From Pseudomonadota bacterium (GTDB taxonomy: Bacteria > Pseudomonadota > Alphaproteobacteria > Acetobacterales > Acetobacteraceae): DNA of 64,000 nt. The notes under the pieces were generated by a model. It made no database searches and had not been told where the DNA came from. It saw nothing but the letters and a program-made list of their open reading frames with translations. Of this stretch, positions 40,007 to 48,916 are shown one piece after another (within the stretch, counting starts at the first letter, position 1; every line of letters starts with the position of its first letter). The stretch lies in assembly GCA_021809435.1 (NCBI GenBank), contig JAKBAD010000007.1, forward strand, positions 1 through 64,000, read 5' to 3'. A program made the translations under genes and the position numbers.

Positions 40007-41386
40007 ATGGAAAAGATTCTGAGCCATATCGACGCCACCCAAAACGCCGCGCTCGAGCGGCTGTTCGCGTTTTTGCGCATCCCCTCCATCAGCGCCCAGC
40101 CCACCCATGCGGGTGATTGCCGAAGGGCCGCGCAATGGGCCGTGGACTTGCTGGCCGGCATGGGGTTCGAAGCCCGTCTCTCCGAGACGTCAGGCCTGCC
40201 CGGCGTGATCGCCACCAACCACCAGGCCGGCCCAGGCGCGCCGCATGTGCTGTTTTACGGCCATTACGACGTCCAGCCCGCCGACCCGCTGGACCTCTGG
40301 CACTCCGACCCATTCGCGCCAGTGCTGGCCGATGGCCCCAGGGGCAAGAGAATCGTCGCGCGCGGCGCGGTGGATGATAAGGGGCAGGTGATCTCGTTTC
40401 TCGAGGCCGTGAGGGCGCATATCGAGGTCGCCGGGCGCCTGCCGGTGCGCCTCACCGTGCTGCTCGAAGGCGAGGAGGAAAATGGCAGCCCGTCTCTGGC
40501 CGAGCTGCTGGCCAACGAGAAAGACACGCTGGCGGCGGATTTCGTCTATGTCGCCGATACCAATATGTGGAGCCCCGAGGTGCCGGCGATCACCGCCTCG
40601 CTGCGCGGGCTGGCAGCCACCGAGGTACGTGTGCACGGCCCCTCGCGTGATCTCCATTCCGGCCTGTTTGGCGGACCCGCGCGCAACCCCATTCAGGCGC
40701 TGGTGGATGTGCTGGGCCAGCTCAAGGACGCCGAAGGGCGCGTGCAAATCCCCGGGTTTTATGAGGGCGTGGAGCCCGTAAGCCCAGAACAGGCGGCGCA
40801 ATGGGCGGCGCTGGGGTTCGATGAGGCGGGGTTTCTGGCCGATATCGGGCTCTCACAGCCCGCCGGCGAGGCGGGGCTCGGCGCGCTCGCCCAGCTCTGG
40901 GCCAGGCCCACCGCTGAGCTGAACGGCATTTATGGCGGCTATCAGGGCGAGGGCAGCAAAACCGTGATCCCCGCCCATGCCACCGCCAAACTCACTTTCC
41001 GGCTGGTGAAAGGCCAGGAGCCAGGGCGGATTCTGGACGGGTTCGAGCGCTTCGTGCGCGATCGCCTGCCGCCCGACGCGCGCGCCGAGTTCAAGCGCGG
41101 CGGCGGCGCGCCGGGCTTTGGGCTCTCGGCCAGCGCGCCATTCCTCAAGGCCGCCCAGGCCGCGCTCACGGCCGAGTTCGGGCGGGCGCCGGCGCTCATC
41201 GGCTCAGGCGCGTCGATTCCGGTGGTCCAGGCCTTCGCCACCCATCTGGGGCTGGATACGCTGCTGGTCGGGTTCGGGCTCGATGATGATTGCATCCACT
41301 CGCCCAACGAGAAATTCGACCTGGTGTGCTTCTCGCGTGGCACGCGGGCCCATGCGCGGCTCCTGGCCGAGCTGGGTCAAAGCTGA
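40007..41386 (+). CDS. M20-family metallopeptidase (dipeptidase-like)
   Basis: This 459-residue zinc peptidase has the M20 signature in order: VLFYGHYDVQPAD (zinc His), GAVDDKGQVISFL (bridging Asp), LLEGEEENGSPSL (catalytic Glu pair), then VYVADTNMWSPEVPAI and DLHSGLFGGPARNP (dimerisation-domain His). It should cleave a dipeptide or N-acyl amino acid in the cytoplasm. The start is ATG 40007; the frame extends upstream to 39956 but that stretch is unlike the family. cysS diverges on the other side. Confidence 0.9.
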   Translation: MEKILSHIDATQNAALERLFAFLRIPSISAQPTHAGDCRRAAQWAVDLLAGMGFEARLSETSGLPGVIATNHQAGPGAPHVLFYGHYDVQPADPLDLWHSDPFAPVLADGPRGKRIVARGAVDDKGQVISFLEAVRAHIEVAGRLPVRLTVLLEGEEENGSPSLAELLANEKDTLAADFVYVADTNMWSPEVPAITASLRGLAATEVRVHGPSRDLHSGLFGGPARNPIQALVDVLGQLKDAEGRVQIPGFYEGVEPVSPEQAAQWAALGFDEAGFLADIGLSQPAGEAGLGALAQLWARPTAELNGIYGGYQGEGSKTVIPAHATAKLTFRLVKGQEPGRILDGFERFVRDRLPPDARAEFKRGGGAPGFGLSASAPFLKAAQAALTAEFGRAPALIGSGASIPVVQAFATHLGLDTLLVGFGLDDDCIHSPNEKFDLVCFSRGTRAHARLLAELGQS

Positions 41387-41406
41387 GGCGCTGGGCTTCA
41401 CCGCGC

Positions 41407-41805
41407 TCAGCAGGGGCGGATGGCATCTTCGATGATGGAGACTCCGCCATGGGCGACCAAGGCAACATCAAAGCGCGTGTCCGATCGGGCCCAGCCGGGG
41501 TTTTGCGCCAGCGCGATGGTGGCGGCGGCATGCAGCCGAGCCTGTTGGCGGGGGGTGAGGCACTCGGCGGCCTCGTGGAAGCTGGGGCGGGATTTGACCT
41601 CGATGAAGAGAAGGGTGCGCGCGCTCGCCACCACAAGGTCGATTTCTCCGGCCGGGGTCCGCAGGCGAGTGGCGAGAATGGTGAAGCCCCGTTCCTCGAA
41701 TTGTTCGGCGACCAGGGTTTCGGCCTCACGCCCGGCCTGTTCGGCTTTCCGGCGGGTAGCGCGGGGGCGGTGCGGCGAAAGGGTGGCGGTGTATGGCGCA
41801 AACAT
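41407..41805 (-). CDS. YraN-family (UPF0102) endonuclease-like protein
   Basis: The 132-residue protein has the UPF0102 core: EQAGREAETLVAEQF, ERGFTILATRLRT, GEIDLVVASARTLLFIEVKSR. This is a PD-(D/E)XK nuclease fold, with GEID and the EVK sequence carrying the catalytic Asp, Glu and Lys. The cellular role is unsettled, with proposals around DNA processing. The usual neighbour rsmI is not here. Convergent to the M20 peptidase with 20 bases between. Confidence 0.88.
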   Translation of the reverse strand: MFAPYTATLSPHRPRATRRKAEQAGREAETLVAEQFEERGFTILATRLRTPAGEIDLVVASARTLLFIEVKSRPSFHEAAECLTPRQQARLHAAATIALAQNPGWARSDTRFDVALVAHGGVSIIEDAIRPC

Positions 41806-41864
41806 CCGGCTATTCCTGAAATTAGCCCGAAGTTAAGCCAAAATAGTTAACATCTGCTTTACGC

Positions 41865-42905
41865 TCAGTTCCAGGAGCCCCGTGGCTGTCCGGCGAACTC
41901 CTCGGCCAGGGCCAACCCCAGCACCAGCAATACCGGCCCCAGAAAGATACCCAGCGCGCCAAAGGCCAGGGCGCCGCCCACCACGCCGATGAGGGTGATG
42001 GCATAAGGCAGCTCGGCCCCGCGGGCGATGAGCCAGGGGCGCAATATGGAGTCGGCGCCGCCCACCACGACAAAACAATAGCTGACCAGCAGCAGCGCGA
42101 TAACCGGATGGCCAACGGCCAGCAGATACAGGCAGAGCGGTACATAAATCACCACGGCTCCCGCCGGCACAATGGAGATGAGCCCAGCCAACGTGGCCAA
42201 TAATGGCGCCTGGGGAGCGTGGGCAAGCTCGAAGCCGAGCGCGTAAAGCACACCCTGGAAAGCGGCGGTGCCAATGATGCCAATCACCACACCGCGCACC
42301 GTGCCCGCGACCAGGGTAAACAGCGCATCCAGCCGCGCCTGGGGCATCAGGCGCAGCAACACTTGGCGTGTGCGCGTCAGCAGTGATTCGCCGGCCAGGA
42401 AAAAGAAATAAGCGAAGCACAGTGCCACCACGGCGTCGAGCAGCCCGTGGGCGATGTGAGACAGCGCATGCAGCGCCGAGTGCGCCACCGTGCCCAGCAC
42501 GGGTTGCAACTGTGTGGCCATACCGCCCAGATCATCCGCCGAGCTGTTCCAGAAATCAGACAGCAGCCCGCCAATGAGCGGAATTTTACCCAGAAAAGCC
42601 GGCGCTGGGGGCAAGCCGTTCTGAATGACATCCTCAACCCAGCCGCGGCTATTGCGCAGTTCCTTGGCCGAGAGCAGCCCAACATGCACCAGCGGCAAGA
42701 TCACCAGCGCCGCCGCCACCACGGTAATGACAAAAGCCGAAACCCCAGGCCGCACATAGCGGCAAAACCCCCGGTGCACCGGCCAGAGCACGTAAACCAG
42801 AATACCCGCCCAGGCCATGGCGGGCAGAAAGGGCAGCAAAATAAGCAGGCACCCGGCTCCCAGAACGGCGCTCAAGGTCAGCAGGATGATCCGGTCTGGT
42901 TTCAT
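41865..42905 (-). CDS. AI-2E family (UPF0118/TqsA-type) membrane protein
   Basis: The 346-residue protein has about seven to eight hydrophobic segments and the AI-2E family tail QAPLLATLAGLISIVPAGAVVIYVPL and ILRPWLIARGAELPYAITLIGVVGG, followed by GALGIFLGPVLLVL. Family members export autoinducer-2, polyamines or ions, so the substrate is open. The start is ATG 42905 (MKPDRIILLTL); an upstream extension exists but is not needed for the family. It faces away from the XRE regulator across 253 bases. Confidence 0.87.
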   Translation of the reverse strand: MKPDRIILLTLSAVLGAGCLLILLPFLPAMAWAGILVYVLWPVHRGFCRYVRPGVSAFVITVVAAALVILPLVHVGLLSAKELRNSRGWVEDVIQNGLPPAPAFLGKIPLIGGLLSDFWNSSADDLGGMATQLQPVLGTVAHSALHALSHIAHGLLDAVVALCFAYFFFLAGESLLTRTRQVLLRLMPQARLDALFTLVAGTVRGVVIGIIGTAAFQGVLYALGFELAHAPQAPLLATLAGLISIVPAGAVVIYVPLCLYLLAVGHPVIALLLVSYCFVVVGGADSILRPWLIARGAELPYAITLIGVVGGALAFGALGIFLGPVLLVLGLALAEEFAGQPRGSWN

Positions 42906-43158
42906 GGGACTGTGATGCCCGACCTGCCGCGCGCCGGCAAGCGGCACGGAGGGCGCGATTTGCGGCGCCAAAAATAAAATACCCAATAATCAAGCGGCTT
43001 GGCGGGTTTTCGCATAATTACGCCGGCGCCGCGTGGATATGCCTGTGCCGGTTTTTGGTTGCGCGGTAATGGGGATGGTATTATGCCACATGTCCTGAGA
43101 TGTCGTCTATTATATGTGACAGAACGGCAAAGGCGCATTGGGTGGAGGTCTGAATACC
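42906..43158. other. Intergenic region before the XRE-sseA-metC operon
   Basis: No gene is visible. CACAT near 43086 and ATGTG near 43115 form a spaced inverted pair, and ATGTC recurs as a direct repeat between them. GGAGGT at 43143-43148 is the ribosome site for the regulator. The repeats could be its operator, but they are short. Confidence 0.35.
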
Positions 43159-44037
43159 ATGCGGTTCAATGAAATCGGTCAGCAATTGCGCGCCTACCGG
43201 ATGGAGTCTGGGTTGAAGGCGGAGGAGATCTCGGCGCGGCTCGGCGTATCGCGCGCGGCCTTGTACCGCTACGAGAAAGGGGAGGTGATCAAGCTCGACA
43301 CGGTCAACCGCCTGGCCGAGCTGCTAAAGATCTCACCGCTCACGCTGCTGGGCATCGGGGTGGAATATTATGCCAAGCCGGTGGGCTATGCCGAGCGCCT
43401 GCGCCAGGTGGAAGAAGCCGCCGACCAGATTTTGCAGGTGTTCGGGCCGGTCTGCTATCTCATCACGTCGGACCAGTTCGATTCGATGCTTGGGCAGATT
43501 TTTGAAGAGACGGCAGAGGCCGCCGGGGCCGACAAGCCGCTGGCCCGCGCCGCGGCCGAGCAGTTACTCACCGTGATGCTCTCGCGCAAGCGCATGTATG
43601 CCTCGCGTAAGCCGTCGATCATTTCCATCCTCACCCTGGGCACGCTGCAAAAATTTCTGACCGACGGGGTCTGCCCCCACGCCCCGCTATCCGAGCGCAC
43701 CCGCGCCCAGGCCCGCGAGTCCGCGCTGTTCGAGGCCGAGCTGATCGCCAATCTGATGGAAAGCGAGCCGATCGGGCTGCAGCTGGGGCTCATGGCCCAG
43801 GGCGAGCCGAACGGCCCCTTCACCCTGCTGCGCTCGCGTGAGCGCGCGACGTTGGCCATAAACCCCTTCCCGGCCGATTCGCTGCCCAGCGCGCAGTCCG
43901 GGGTGGCGATGATCACCAACGCCGAGGATGCCGTGGCCGCCCATCAGCGCGTGGCCGAACAAACCTGGCGCGATGCCGTGAAAGGCGGCGCGGCGGCGGC
44001 GCGGGTGCGCGCGCTGATCAAAGCCGTGCGCGGCTGA
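43159..44037 (+). CDS. XRE-family regulator with a large C-terminal domain
   Basis: The 292-residue protein has an N-terminal Cro/CI helix-turn-helix (residues 5-60: IGQQLRAYRMESGLKAEEIS followed by LGVSRAALYRYEKGEVIKLDTVN). A mostly helical domain of about 220 residues follows, which I do not recognise and which may bind a ligand or partner. It begins with ATG 43159 behind GGAGGT. Its TGA overlaps the sseA ATG by one base, so it is co-translated with the sulfur genes and probably controls the operon. Confidence 0.85.
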   Translation: MRFNEIGQQLRAYRMESGLKAEEISARLGVSRAALYRYEKGEVIKLDTVNRLAELLKISPLTLLGIGVEYYAKPVGYAERLRQVEEAADQILQVFGPVCYLITSDQFDSMLGQIFEETAEAAGADKPLARAAAEQLLTVMLSRKRMYASRKPSIISILTLGTLQKFLTDGVCPHAPLSERTRAQARESALFEAELIANLMESEPIGLQLGLMAQGEPNGPFTLLRSRERATLAINPFPADSLPSAQSGVAMITNAEDAVAAHQRVAEQTWRDAVKGGAAAARVRALIKAVRG

Positions 44038-44870
44038 TGAGCGCGCTCATCAGCCCAGCCGCGTTGAACGCGCTGTTGGGGCCAAGCGGGCCGGTGGTGG
44101 TGGATGCCAGCTGGTACATGCCCGCCGAGGGCCAGAACGCCCGGTCCAATTTCACCATGGCACACATCCCCGGCGCCCGCTTCTTCGACCTCGACGCCAC
44201 CAGCGACCAAAGCTCGCCCTTGCCCCACATGTTGCCGCCGCCTCAGGCCTTCTCCGCCGCCATGGCGGCATTAGGCATAACCCAGGGCGCGCGGGTGGTG
44301 GTATATGACCAGCAAGGGCTGTTCTCAGCCGCCCGGCTGTGGTGGATGCTGCGCGCCTTTGGCCATGACCATGTGCAGGTCATCGATGGGGGGCTACCCG
44401 CCTGGCAGGCCGCGGGCTTTGCGCTTGAAACCGGCGCCCCCGCGCTGGCCCAAGGCAGCTTCACGGCCACCCCGCGCCCTGCGCTGGTGCGCGGACGCCA
44501 GGAGATGCTGGCCAACCTCGCCAGCCGTGCCGCCCTGGTGCTCGATGCCCGCAGCCGCCCGCGCTTCTTGGGCGAGGCCGCCGAACCTCGGCCGGGCCTG
44601 CGCGCGGGCCATATACCAGGGGCGCTCAATCTGCCCTTCACCGAGCTGGTAAAGGGCGGGCGTCTGCTGGCGCCCGAGATTTTGCGCGTCAAATTCGCGG
44701 ACTTTGGCGTCCATGCGGACACCGGCGTCATCGCCTCCTGCGGCTCTGGCGTCACGGCCTGCATCATCGCGCTGGCGATGTTTGAAGCGGGCTTGTCCGA
44801 GGCCGCCATTTATGATGGCTCTTGGGCCGAATGGGGCGCTGACCCTGAACTTCCGATCGAGACCGGGTGA
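44037..44870 (+). CDS. sseA: Sulfurtransferase, rhodanese / 3-mercaptopyruvate type
   Basis: This 277-residue tandem rhodanese has an inactive first domain and an active second one. The active-site loop CGSGVTAC begins with the catalytic Cys and resembles the CGSGVTA loop of mercaptopyruvate sulfurtransferases rather than CRKGVT of thiosulfate rhodanese. Other marks are VDASWYMP, AHIPGARFFDLD and RAGHIPGALNLPF. It takes sulfur from 3-mercaptopyruvate or thiosulfate. Stop-start overlaps link it to the regulator before it and to metC after it. Confidence 0.9.
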   Translation: MSALISPAALNALLGPSGPVVVDASWYMPAEGQNARSNFTMAHIPGARFFDLDATSDQSSPLPHMLPPPQAFSAAMAALGITQGARVVVYDQQGLFSAARLWWMLRAFGHDHVQVIDGGLPAWQAAGFALETGAPALAQGSFTATPRPALVRGRQEMLANLASRAALVLDARSRPRFLGEAAEPRPGLRAGHIPGALNLPFTELVKGGRLLAPEILRVKFADFGVHADTGVIASCGSGVTACIIALAMFEAGLSEAAIYDGSWAEWGADPELPIETG

Positions 44871-46042
44871 TGGACAAGAAATTTGAAACCAAGCTGGTGC
44901 AAGCCGGCCGCCGGCCTACCCGTGACTACGGGTTCGTCAATCCGCCCCTCACGCGCGGCTCGACCGTGCTCTACCCCGACATCGCCACCAAACAAGCCAT
45001 CGGCCCCAGGCGGCTAGAGCCCGTTGAGATTTACGGGCTCTACGGCAATGAGACGCATTTTGCCCTCGAAGCCGCGCTCGCCGAGCTCGAAGGCGGCAGC
45101 CGCGCGCAGGTCACGGGCTCGGGGCTCTCGGCCATCACCGTGCCGCTGCTGGCTTATCTCAAGGCGGGCGACCATCTGCTGGTGCCCGACTCGGTCTATG
45201 GCCCCACCCGCTCCTTCTGCGATGGCATGCTCCGCCGCTATGGCGTCGAGACCAGCTATTACGACCCCATGATCTCACCCGACGCGCTGACGCCCAAATT
45301 CCGCCCCCAAACGCGCGTGCTGTTCACCGAATCACCTGGCAGCCATACGTTCGAGGTGCAGGATATCCCCGCCCTCGCCGCGCTTGCCCACGCGCGCGGC
45401 GCCAAGCTGTTTCTCGATAACACCTGGGGCATCGGCCATTTCGCGCCCTTCGAGAAGGGGGTCGATGTCTCCATCCACGCCCTGACCAAATATCCCGGTG
45501 GCCATTCCGACATTATTCTCGGCGCGGTGGTGGTGAATACCGACGAGGATTGGCACTGGCTGCGCAACGGCGCGCTGGAGCTGGGCAATTACGCCAGCCC
45601 CGATGATTGCTGGCTGGCGCTCAGAGGCCTGCGCACGCTGGCGGTGCGGCTAAAGGCCCAGGAGGCGGCGGGGCTGCGCCTGGCCCATTGGCTGGCTGAT
45701 CGCCCTGAGATCGCGCGCGTGCTGCACCCGGCGCTGCCCTCATGCCCGGGGCATGAAATCTGGGCGCGCGACTTCACCGGCTCCTGCGGGTTGTTCGGCG
45801 CCGTGTTCGCGCCCCGCTATTCGGCCGCGCAGGTGGTGGGCTTCATCGATGCCCTGACCCTGTTCGGCATCGGCGCCTCGTGGGGCGGCTATGAGAGCCT
45901 CGTGCTGCCGACCACCGGCACCATCAAGCGCACCGAGGGCACGGGAAGCTTCGAGGGTCACGCGGTGCGTTTCCAGGTCGGCCTCGAACATACCGACGAT
46001 CTGATCGCCGATCTCACCCAGGCGCTGGACCGGCTGGGATGA
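44870..46042 (+). CDS. metC: Cystathionine beta-lyase-type PLP enzyme
   Basis: The 390-residue Cys/Met-metabolism PLP enzyme cleaves cystathionine to homocysteine, pyruvate and ammonia, or a related C-S substrate. It shows the N-terminal YGLYGNETHFALEAALAELEGG, the phosphate-binding TGSGLSAI, and the PLP lysine in HALTKYPGGHSD. The ATG shares one base with the sseA TGA, and the next gene starts in its stop as ATGA. With sseA it would liberate sulfur from cysteine or cystathionine. It may be metC or a close C-S lyase; the exact substrate is inferred. Confidence 0.9.
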   Translation: MDKKFETKLVQAGRRPTRDYGFVNPPLTRGSTVLYPDIATKQAIGPRRLEPVEIYGLYGNETHFALEAALAELEGGSRAQVTGSGLSAITVPLLAYLKAGDHLLVPDSVYGPTRSFCDGMLRRYGVETSYYDPMISPDALTPKFRPQTRVLFTESPGSHTFEVQDIPALAALAHARGAKLFLDNTWGIGHFAPFEKGVDVSIHALTKYPGGHSDIILGAVVVNTDEDWHWLRNGALELGNYASPDDCWLALRGLRTLAVRLKAQEAAGLRLAHWLADRPEIARVLHPALPSCPGHEIWARDFTGSCGLFGAVFAPRYSAAQVVGFIDALTLFGIGASWGGYESLVLPTTGTIKRTEGTGSFEGHAVRFQVGLEHTDDLIADLTQALDRLG

Positions 46043-47307
46043 GCCCCCTGGTGCCCCCGCTGCTGACCGGGTTTTTCGGCACCGTGGGGCTGGCGCTGAT
46101 CATCGGGCTCGAGCTGCACGCCTATCGGCGGCGCGGCCTGCCCAATCTCGCGCCCGAGCTGCAGGGCTTTGGCACCACGCGCACGGCCACGCTCATCGCG
46201 GCGCTGGGGTTTGTGCTGTGGGTGGCGGGCGGGGTGGCGCCGTTTTGTGTCGGGCTCGCGGTCATCGGCGCGGCGCTGCTGCTGGAATATCGCGCGCGCG
46301 TGCAGGCGGGCGACAGTTCGCTGCTGCCCAGCGTGGTGGGGTTGTTATGTTTCGCGCTGGGTCCGGTGGTGCTGAGCGTCCCGCTCGCCGTGCTGGCCGG
46401 GCTGGTGATCATCATTCTGTTCACCTTGGGCGAGCAGGGGCAAATCCGCCGCTTCTCCGATGCCTTCCCGTCCGAAGAGGGCGTGACGCTGGCCAAATTC
46501 CTGGTTCTCGCCGGGGTCATCTATCCGCTGCTGCCCGATACCGAACTGCCCTATTTGCCGGGCATCACCTATCCCAAAATCTGGGCGGCGGTGCTGGTGA
46601 TCTCGGGCATTTCCTATCTCGGCTATCTGGCCCACCGCTATGCGTTTCCGCGCGCGGGCACACTGCTCACCGGCGTGCTGGGCGGCATTTACTCCTCAAC
46701 CGCCGCCACGGTGGTGCTGGCGCGCGCGGTGCGTGCCGATGGCAGCCAGGGCACGCTGGCGCCCGCCGCCGCCGTGCTCGCCACCGGCATGATGTATGCC
46801 CGGCTGCTGATGGTCATCGCCCTGCTCGGCCATATCGATGCCGTGCGGCTGCTCGGCCTACCGTTTGGCGTGTTGTTTTTCGCCTCGCTGGCCGTGGGCG
46901 GGCTGTTGGCGCGCCGCGCGCCACGGGGGGCGGCGGCCACCCATGGCCAGGTCAGCGCCAACCCCCTCGACCTGCCGGTGGCCCTGCTGTTTGCCGTGCT
47001 GTTCGTGGTGTTCGCCGGGGTCACGCAGGCGGTAACCGCGCGCTACGGCGTCTCGGGCTTGCATGTGCTCAGCTTCGTGGTTGGCTTCTCCGACATCGAC
47101 CCCTTCATCTTCTCATTGCTCGACGGCAAGTTCCAAGTGGGCGTGAGCGGCGTGGCCGGGGCGGTGCTGATCGCCTCCGCCAGCAACAACCTGCTCAAGG
47201 CGCTCTATGCGCTGGGGTTTTCGCGCTCAAAAGCCATGCTTCCGGCCGCGCTCTGGCTGATTTTGTCCATGGCGCTCTCGCTCATCTACGCCTTCACGGT
47301 GCTCTGA
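46039..47307 (+). CDS. DUF4010 multi-pass membrane protein
   Basis: The 422-residue protein has about 11 to 13 hydrophobic segments and belongs to the MgtC-like/DUF4010 membrane group, recognised from TLLTGVLGGIYSSTAATVVLA, FVVGFSDIDPFI and SASNNLLKALYALGF. The substrate is unknown. Its ATG overlaps the metC stop by 4 bases, making it the fourth gene of the sulfur operon. Its place there suggests transport of a sulfur compound or a counter-ion, but that is inference only. Confidence 0.82.
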   Translation: MSPLVPPLLTGFFGTVGLALIIGLELHAYRRRGLPNLAPELQGFGTTRTATLIAALGFVLWVAGGVAPFCVGLAVIGAALLLEYRARVQAGDSSLLPSVVGLLCFALGPVVLSVPLAVLAGLVIIILFTLGEQGQIRRFSDAFPSEEGVTLAKFLVLAGVIYPLLPDTELPYLPGITYPKIWAAVLVISGISYLGYLAHRYAFPRAGTLLTGVLGGIYSSTAATVVLARAVRADGSQGTLAPAAAVLATGMMYARLLMVIALLGHIDAVRLLGLPFGVLFFASLAVGGLLARRAPRGAAATHGQVSANPLDLPVALLFAVLFVVFAGVTQAVTARYGVSGLHVLSFVVGFSDIDPFIFSLLDGKFQVGVSGVAGAVLIASASNNLLKALYALGFSRSKAMLPAALWLILSMALSLIYAFTVL

Positions 47308-47491
47308 GCGGCCGTTCTGGTCTGCGCGGCCGTGCGCGCGCTTTGCGTTTTTTGCGTGGCTCAAAGCCGGCGGGCCAGCGTAGCCTGCATAAACCGGCGA
47401 CGCGAAGATTTGGCCGGATGACGCTCACACCGCGAAGCTTGGCGCGGGGCTAACATCCGCGCCGGATAAAAAAAGAACGAGGGGACAGATC

Positions 47492-48280
47492 ATGAGTGTA
47501 TCTTCGACGATCGCCGGCCATGCCGAGGGTGGACGGCCGCTTAAATTCCACCAGCTCAGCACGCAGGATCTGCGCCAAGCCTTCGCCCGCGGTGTGGATG
47601 ACTGGAAAAGCTGCCATAGCGAAACCCTGGTATTATGCGTGGTCTATCCGATCGCCGGGATTCTCGCCGGCGCCATGTGGGCGGCGCCCAATTTGCTGCC
47701 GTTCCTGTTCCCCATTCTGGCCGGTTTCGCGCTTCTTGGGCCATTGGCCACGCTTTGGTTCTCGGCGCTCTCCAAAGCCCGGGAAGAGCAGGGCGCAGCC
47801 TCGGCCGAAGCCGCGGGCAAGGTGTTCGACACCGACCGCCGCCAGACCATTCAGGGTCTCGCCATGATCGCGGTGGCCCTCTATCTCGCCTGGATTGTGG
47901 CCGCTGGGTTGATTTATGACAATTATTTCGGTGGCCAGGCGGTAAAGGGGCTGGGCTTTTTCGTCACCGTGCTGACCACGTCCCAGGGGCAGGCCATGGC
48001 GGTGGTCGGCACGCTGGTGGGCGCGTTGTTCGCGGTGGTGATGCTGGGCATCGGCGTGATCGCCTTTCCCGCCGCGCTCGACCGCGACATCGGCGTGGGC
48101 GAGGCGCTGCTCGCCGCCTTCCAGGGTATGATCCGCAATCCGCTGGTGCTGTTTGGCTGGGGTGGACTGGTCGCGGTGCTGCTGGTGCTGGGCGCGCTGC
48201 CGTTGCTGCTGGGCTTGGCCATCGTGCTGCCGGTGCTTGGCCATTCCACCTGGCACCTCTACCGCGCCATGACCGACTGA
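47492..48280 (+). CDS. DUF2189 integral membrane protein
   Basis: The 262-residue protein has a soluble N-terminus (about 45 residues) and six hydrophobic helices. Segments LSTQDLRQAFARGVDDWKS and FPILAGFALLGPLATLWFSALSKAREEQG match DUF2189 (COG5473), an uncharacterised family. AGGGGA precedes ATG 47492. It ends 90 bases before a strong terminator and is thus probably a separate unit from cyoABCD. Confidence 0.85.
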   Translation: MSVSSTIAGHAEGGRPLKFHQLSTQDLRQAFARGVDDWKSCHSETLVLCVVYPIAGILAGAMWAAPNLLPFLFPILAGFALLGPLATLWFSALSKAREEQGAASAEAAGKVFDTDRRQTIQGLAMIAVALYLAWIVAAGLIYDNYFGGQAVKGLGFFVTVLTTSQGQAMAVVGTLVGALFAVVMLGIGVIAFPAALDRDIGVGEALLAAFQGMIRNPLVLFGWGGLVAVLLVLGALPLLLGLAIVLPVLGHSTWHLYRAMTD

Positions 48281-48369
48281 GCGGGCGAAATGGTTTATCC
48301 AAACCAGGCTCACGCGGCACGGCCATCCTGATGGCGTAACGGGCGAGCGTTTTCATAACCCCGAATCGA

Positions 48370-48400
48370 CCGGGCGGCAGGGAGGGCCGCCCGGTTTTTT
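48370..48400 (+). terminator. Rho-independent terminator after the DUF2189 gene
   Basis: CCGGGCGGC at 48370-48378 pairs with GCCGCCCGG at 48386-48394 (7-base loop) and is followed by six T. It separates the DUF2189 gene from the palindrome cluster and cyoABCD. Confidence 0.92.
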
Positions 48401-48454
48401 GTGCGCGGGGTACCATGTGGGATGGTTTCCCTGATCGAGAGAATTGGCCCGGAC

Positions 48455-48514
48455 CATGCACAATTGTGCATGTCATTGATTTAAATCAATGAACAGGAAC
48501 GCCCCGTTCCTGTT
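48455..48514. promoter_or_regulatory. Three adjacent perfect palindromes with an FNR/FixK box
   Basis: First, CATGCACAATTGTGCATG at 48455-48472 is a perfect 18-base palindrome. Second, CATTGATTTAAATCAATG at 48474-48491 is another perfect one, with core TTGAT-N4-ATCAA (48476-48489), the exact FNR/FixK/Anr consensus. Third, AACAGGAACG and CGTTCCTGTT (48492-48501 and 48505-48514) make a perfect hairpin. Only one base separates the first two and none the last two. The cluster starts 462 bases before cyoA. The FNR match implies oxygen-dependent control; what is controlled is inferred. Confidence 0.72.
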
Positions 48515-48916
48515 TGGTCTGGCTGTGGCGGTTGCCCCTGTCACGGCCGCTTTAGTTGCGATCCCGATCCGTAACCGTTACCTTGAGTGGCGGGCAAGCG
48601 GGTGGCGTTGGCGGTTTTTGGCCGGGGGGCTGTGCGCGCATTCAAGGCAATATCAGGCCTTGGTCATGCTTGGCCGGGACGGGGGAAGAAACTCATGCGA
48701 TTTGGGCGAAAACCGGGGCGGGTGGCCCCAGCGGCGCTGTGCCGCCCTGACACAACTCCCCATGCCTTGTTGCAATGCATCGTGGAATCAGTTTAATCGA
48801 GGCAGCCTGACCGCCGGATGACGGGGCGTTAACGCGCCCGCGTTATGGGCTGGCGGAGTTATGCGGCTGATGTGAAGTGACTCAGAGGGCAGAAACTCTG
48901 AGCGGAGGGTGTTGAA
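48515..48916. other. Long leader region before cyoA, no convincing gene
   Basis: Within this 402-base stretch a short ORF (48489-48821) is open on the plus strand, but its composition is irregular and it lacks a ribosome site, so I do not call it. GGAGGG at 48904-48909 is the ribosome site of cyoA. The region may be an untranslated leader or hold a small RNA. Confidence 0.4.

Noticed and set aside
48489-48821. 110-residue ORF after the FNR box
   Set aside because: It begins within the palindrome, lacks a ribosome site and shows no motif or domain-like composition.
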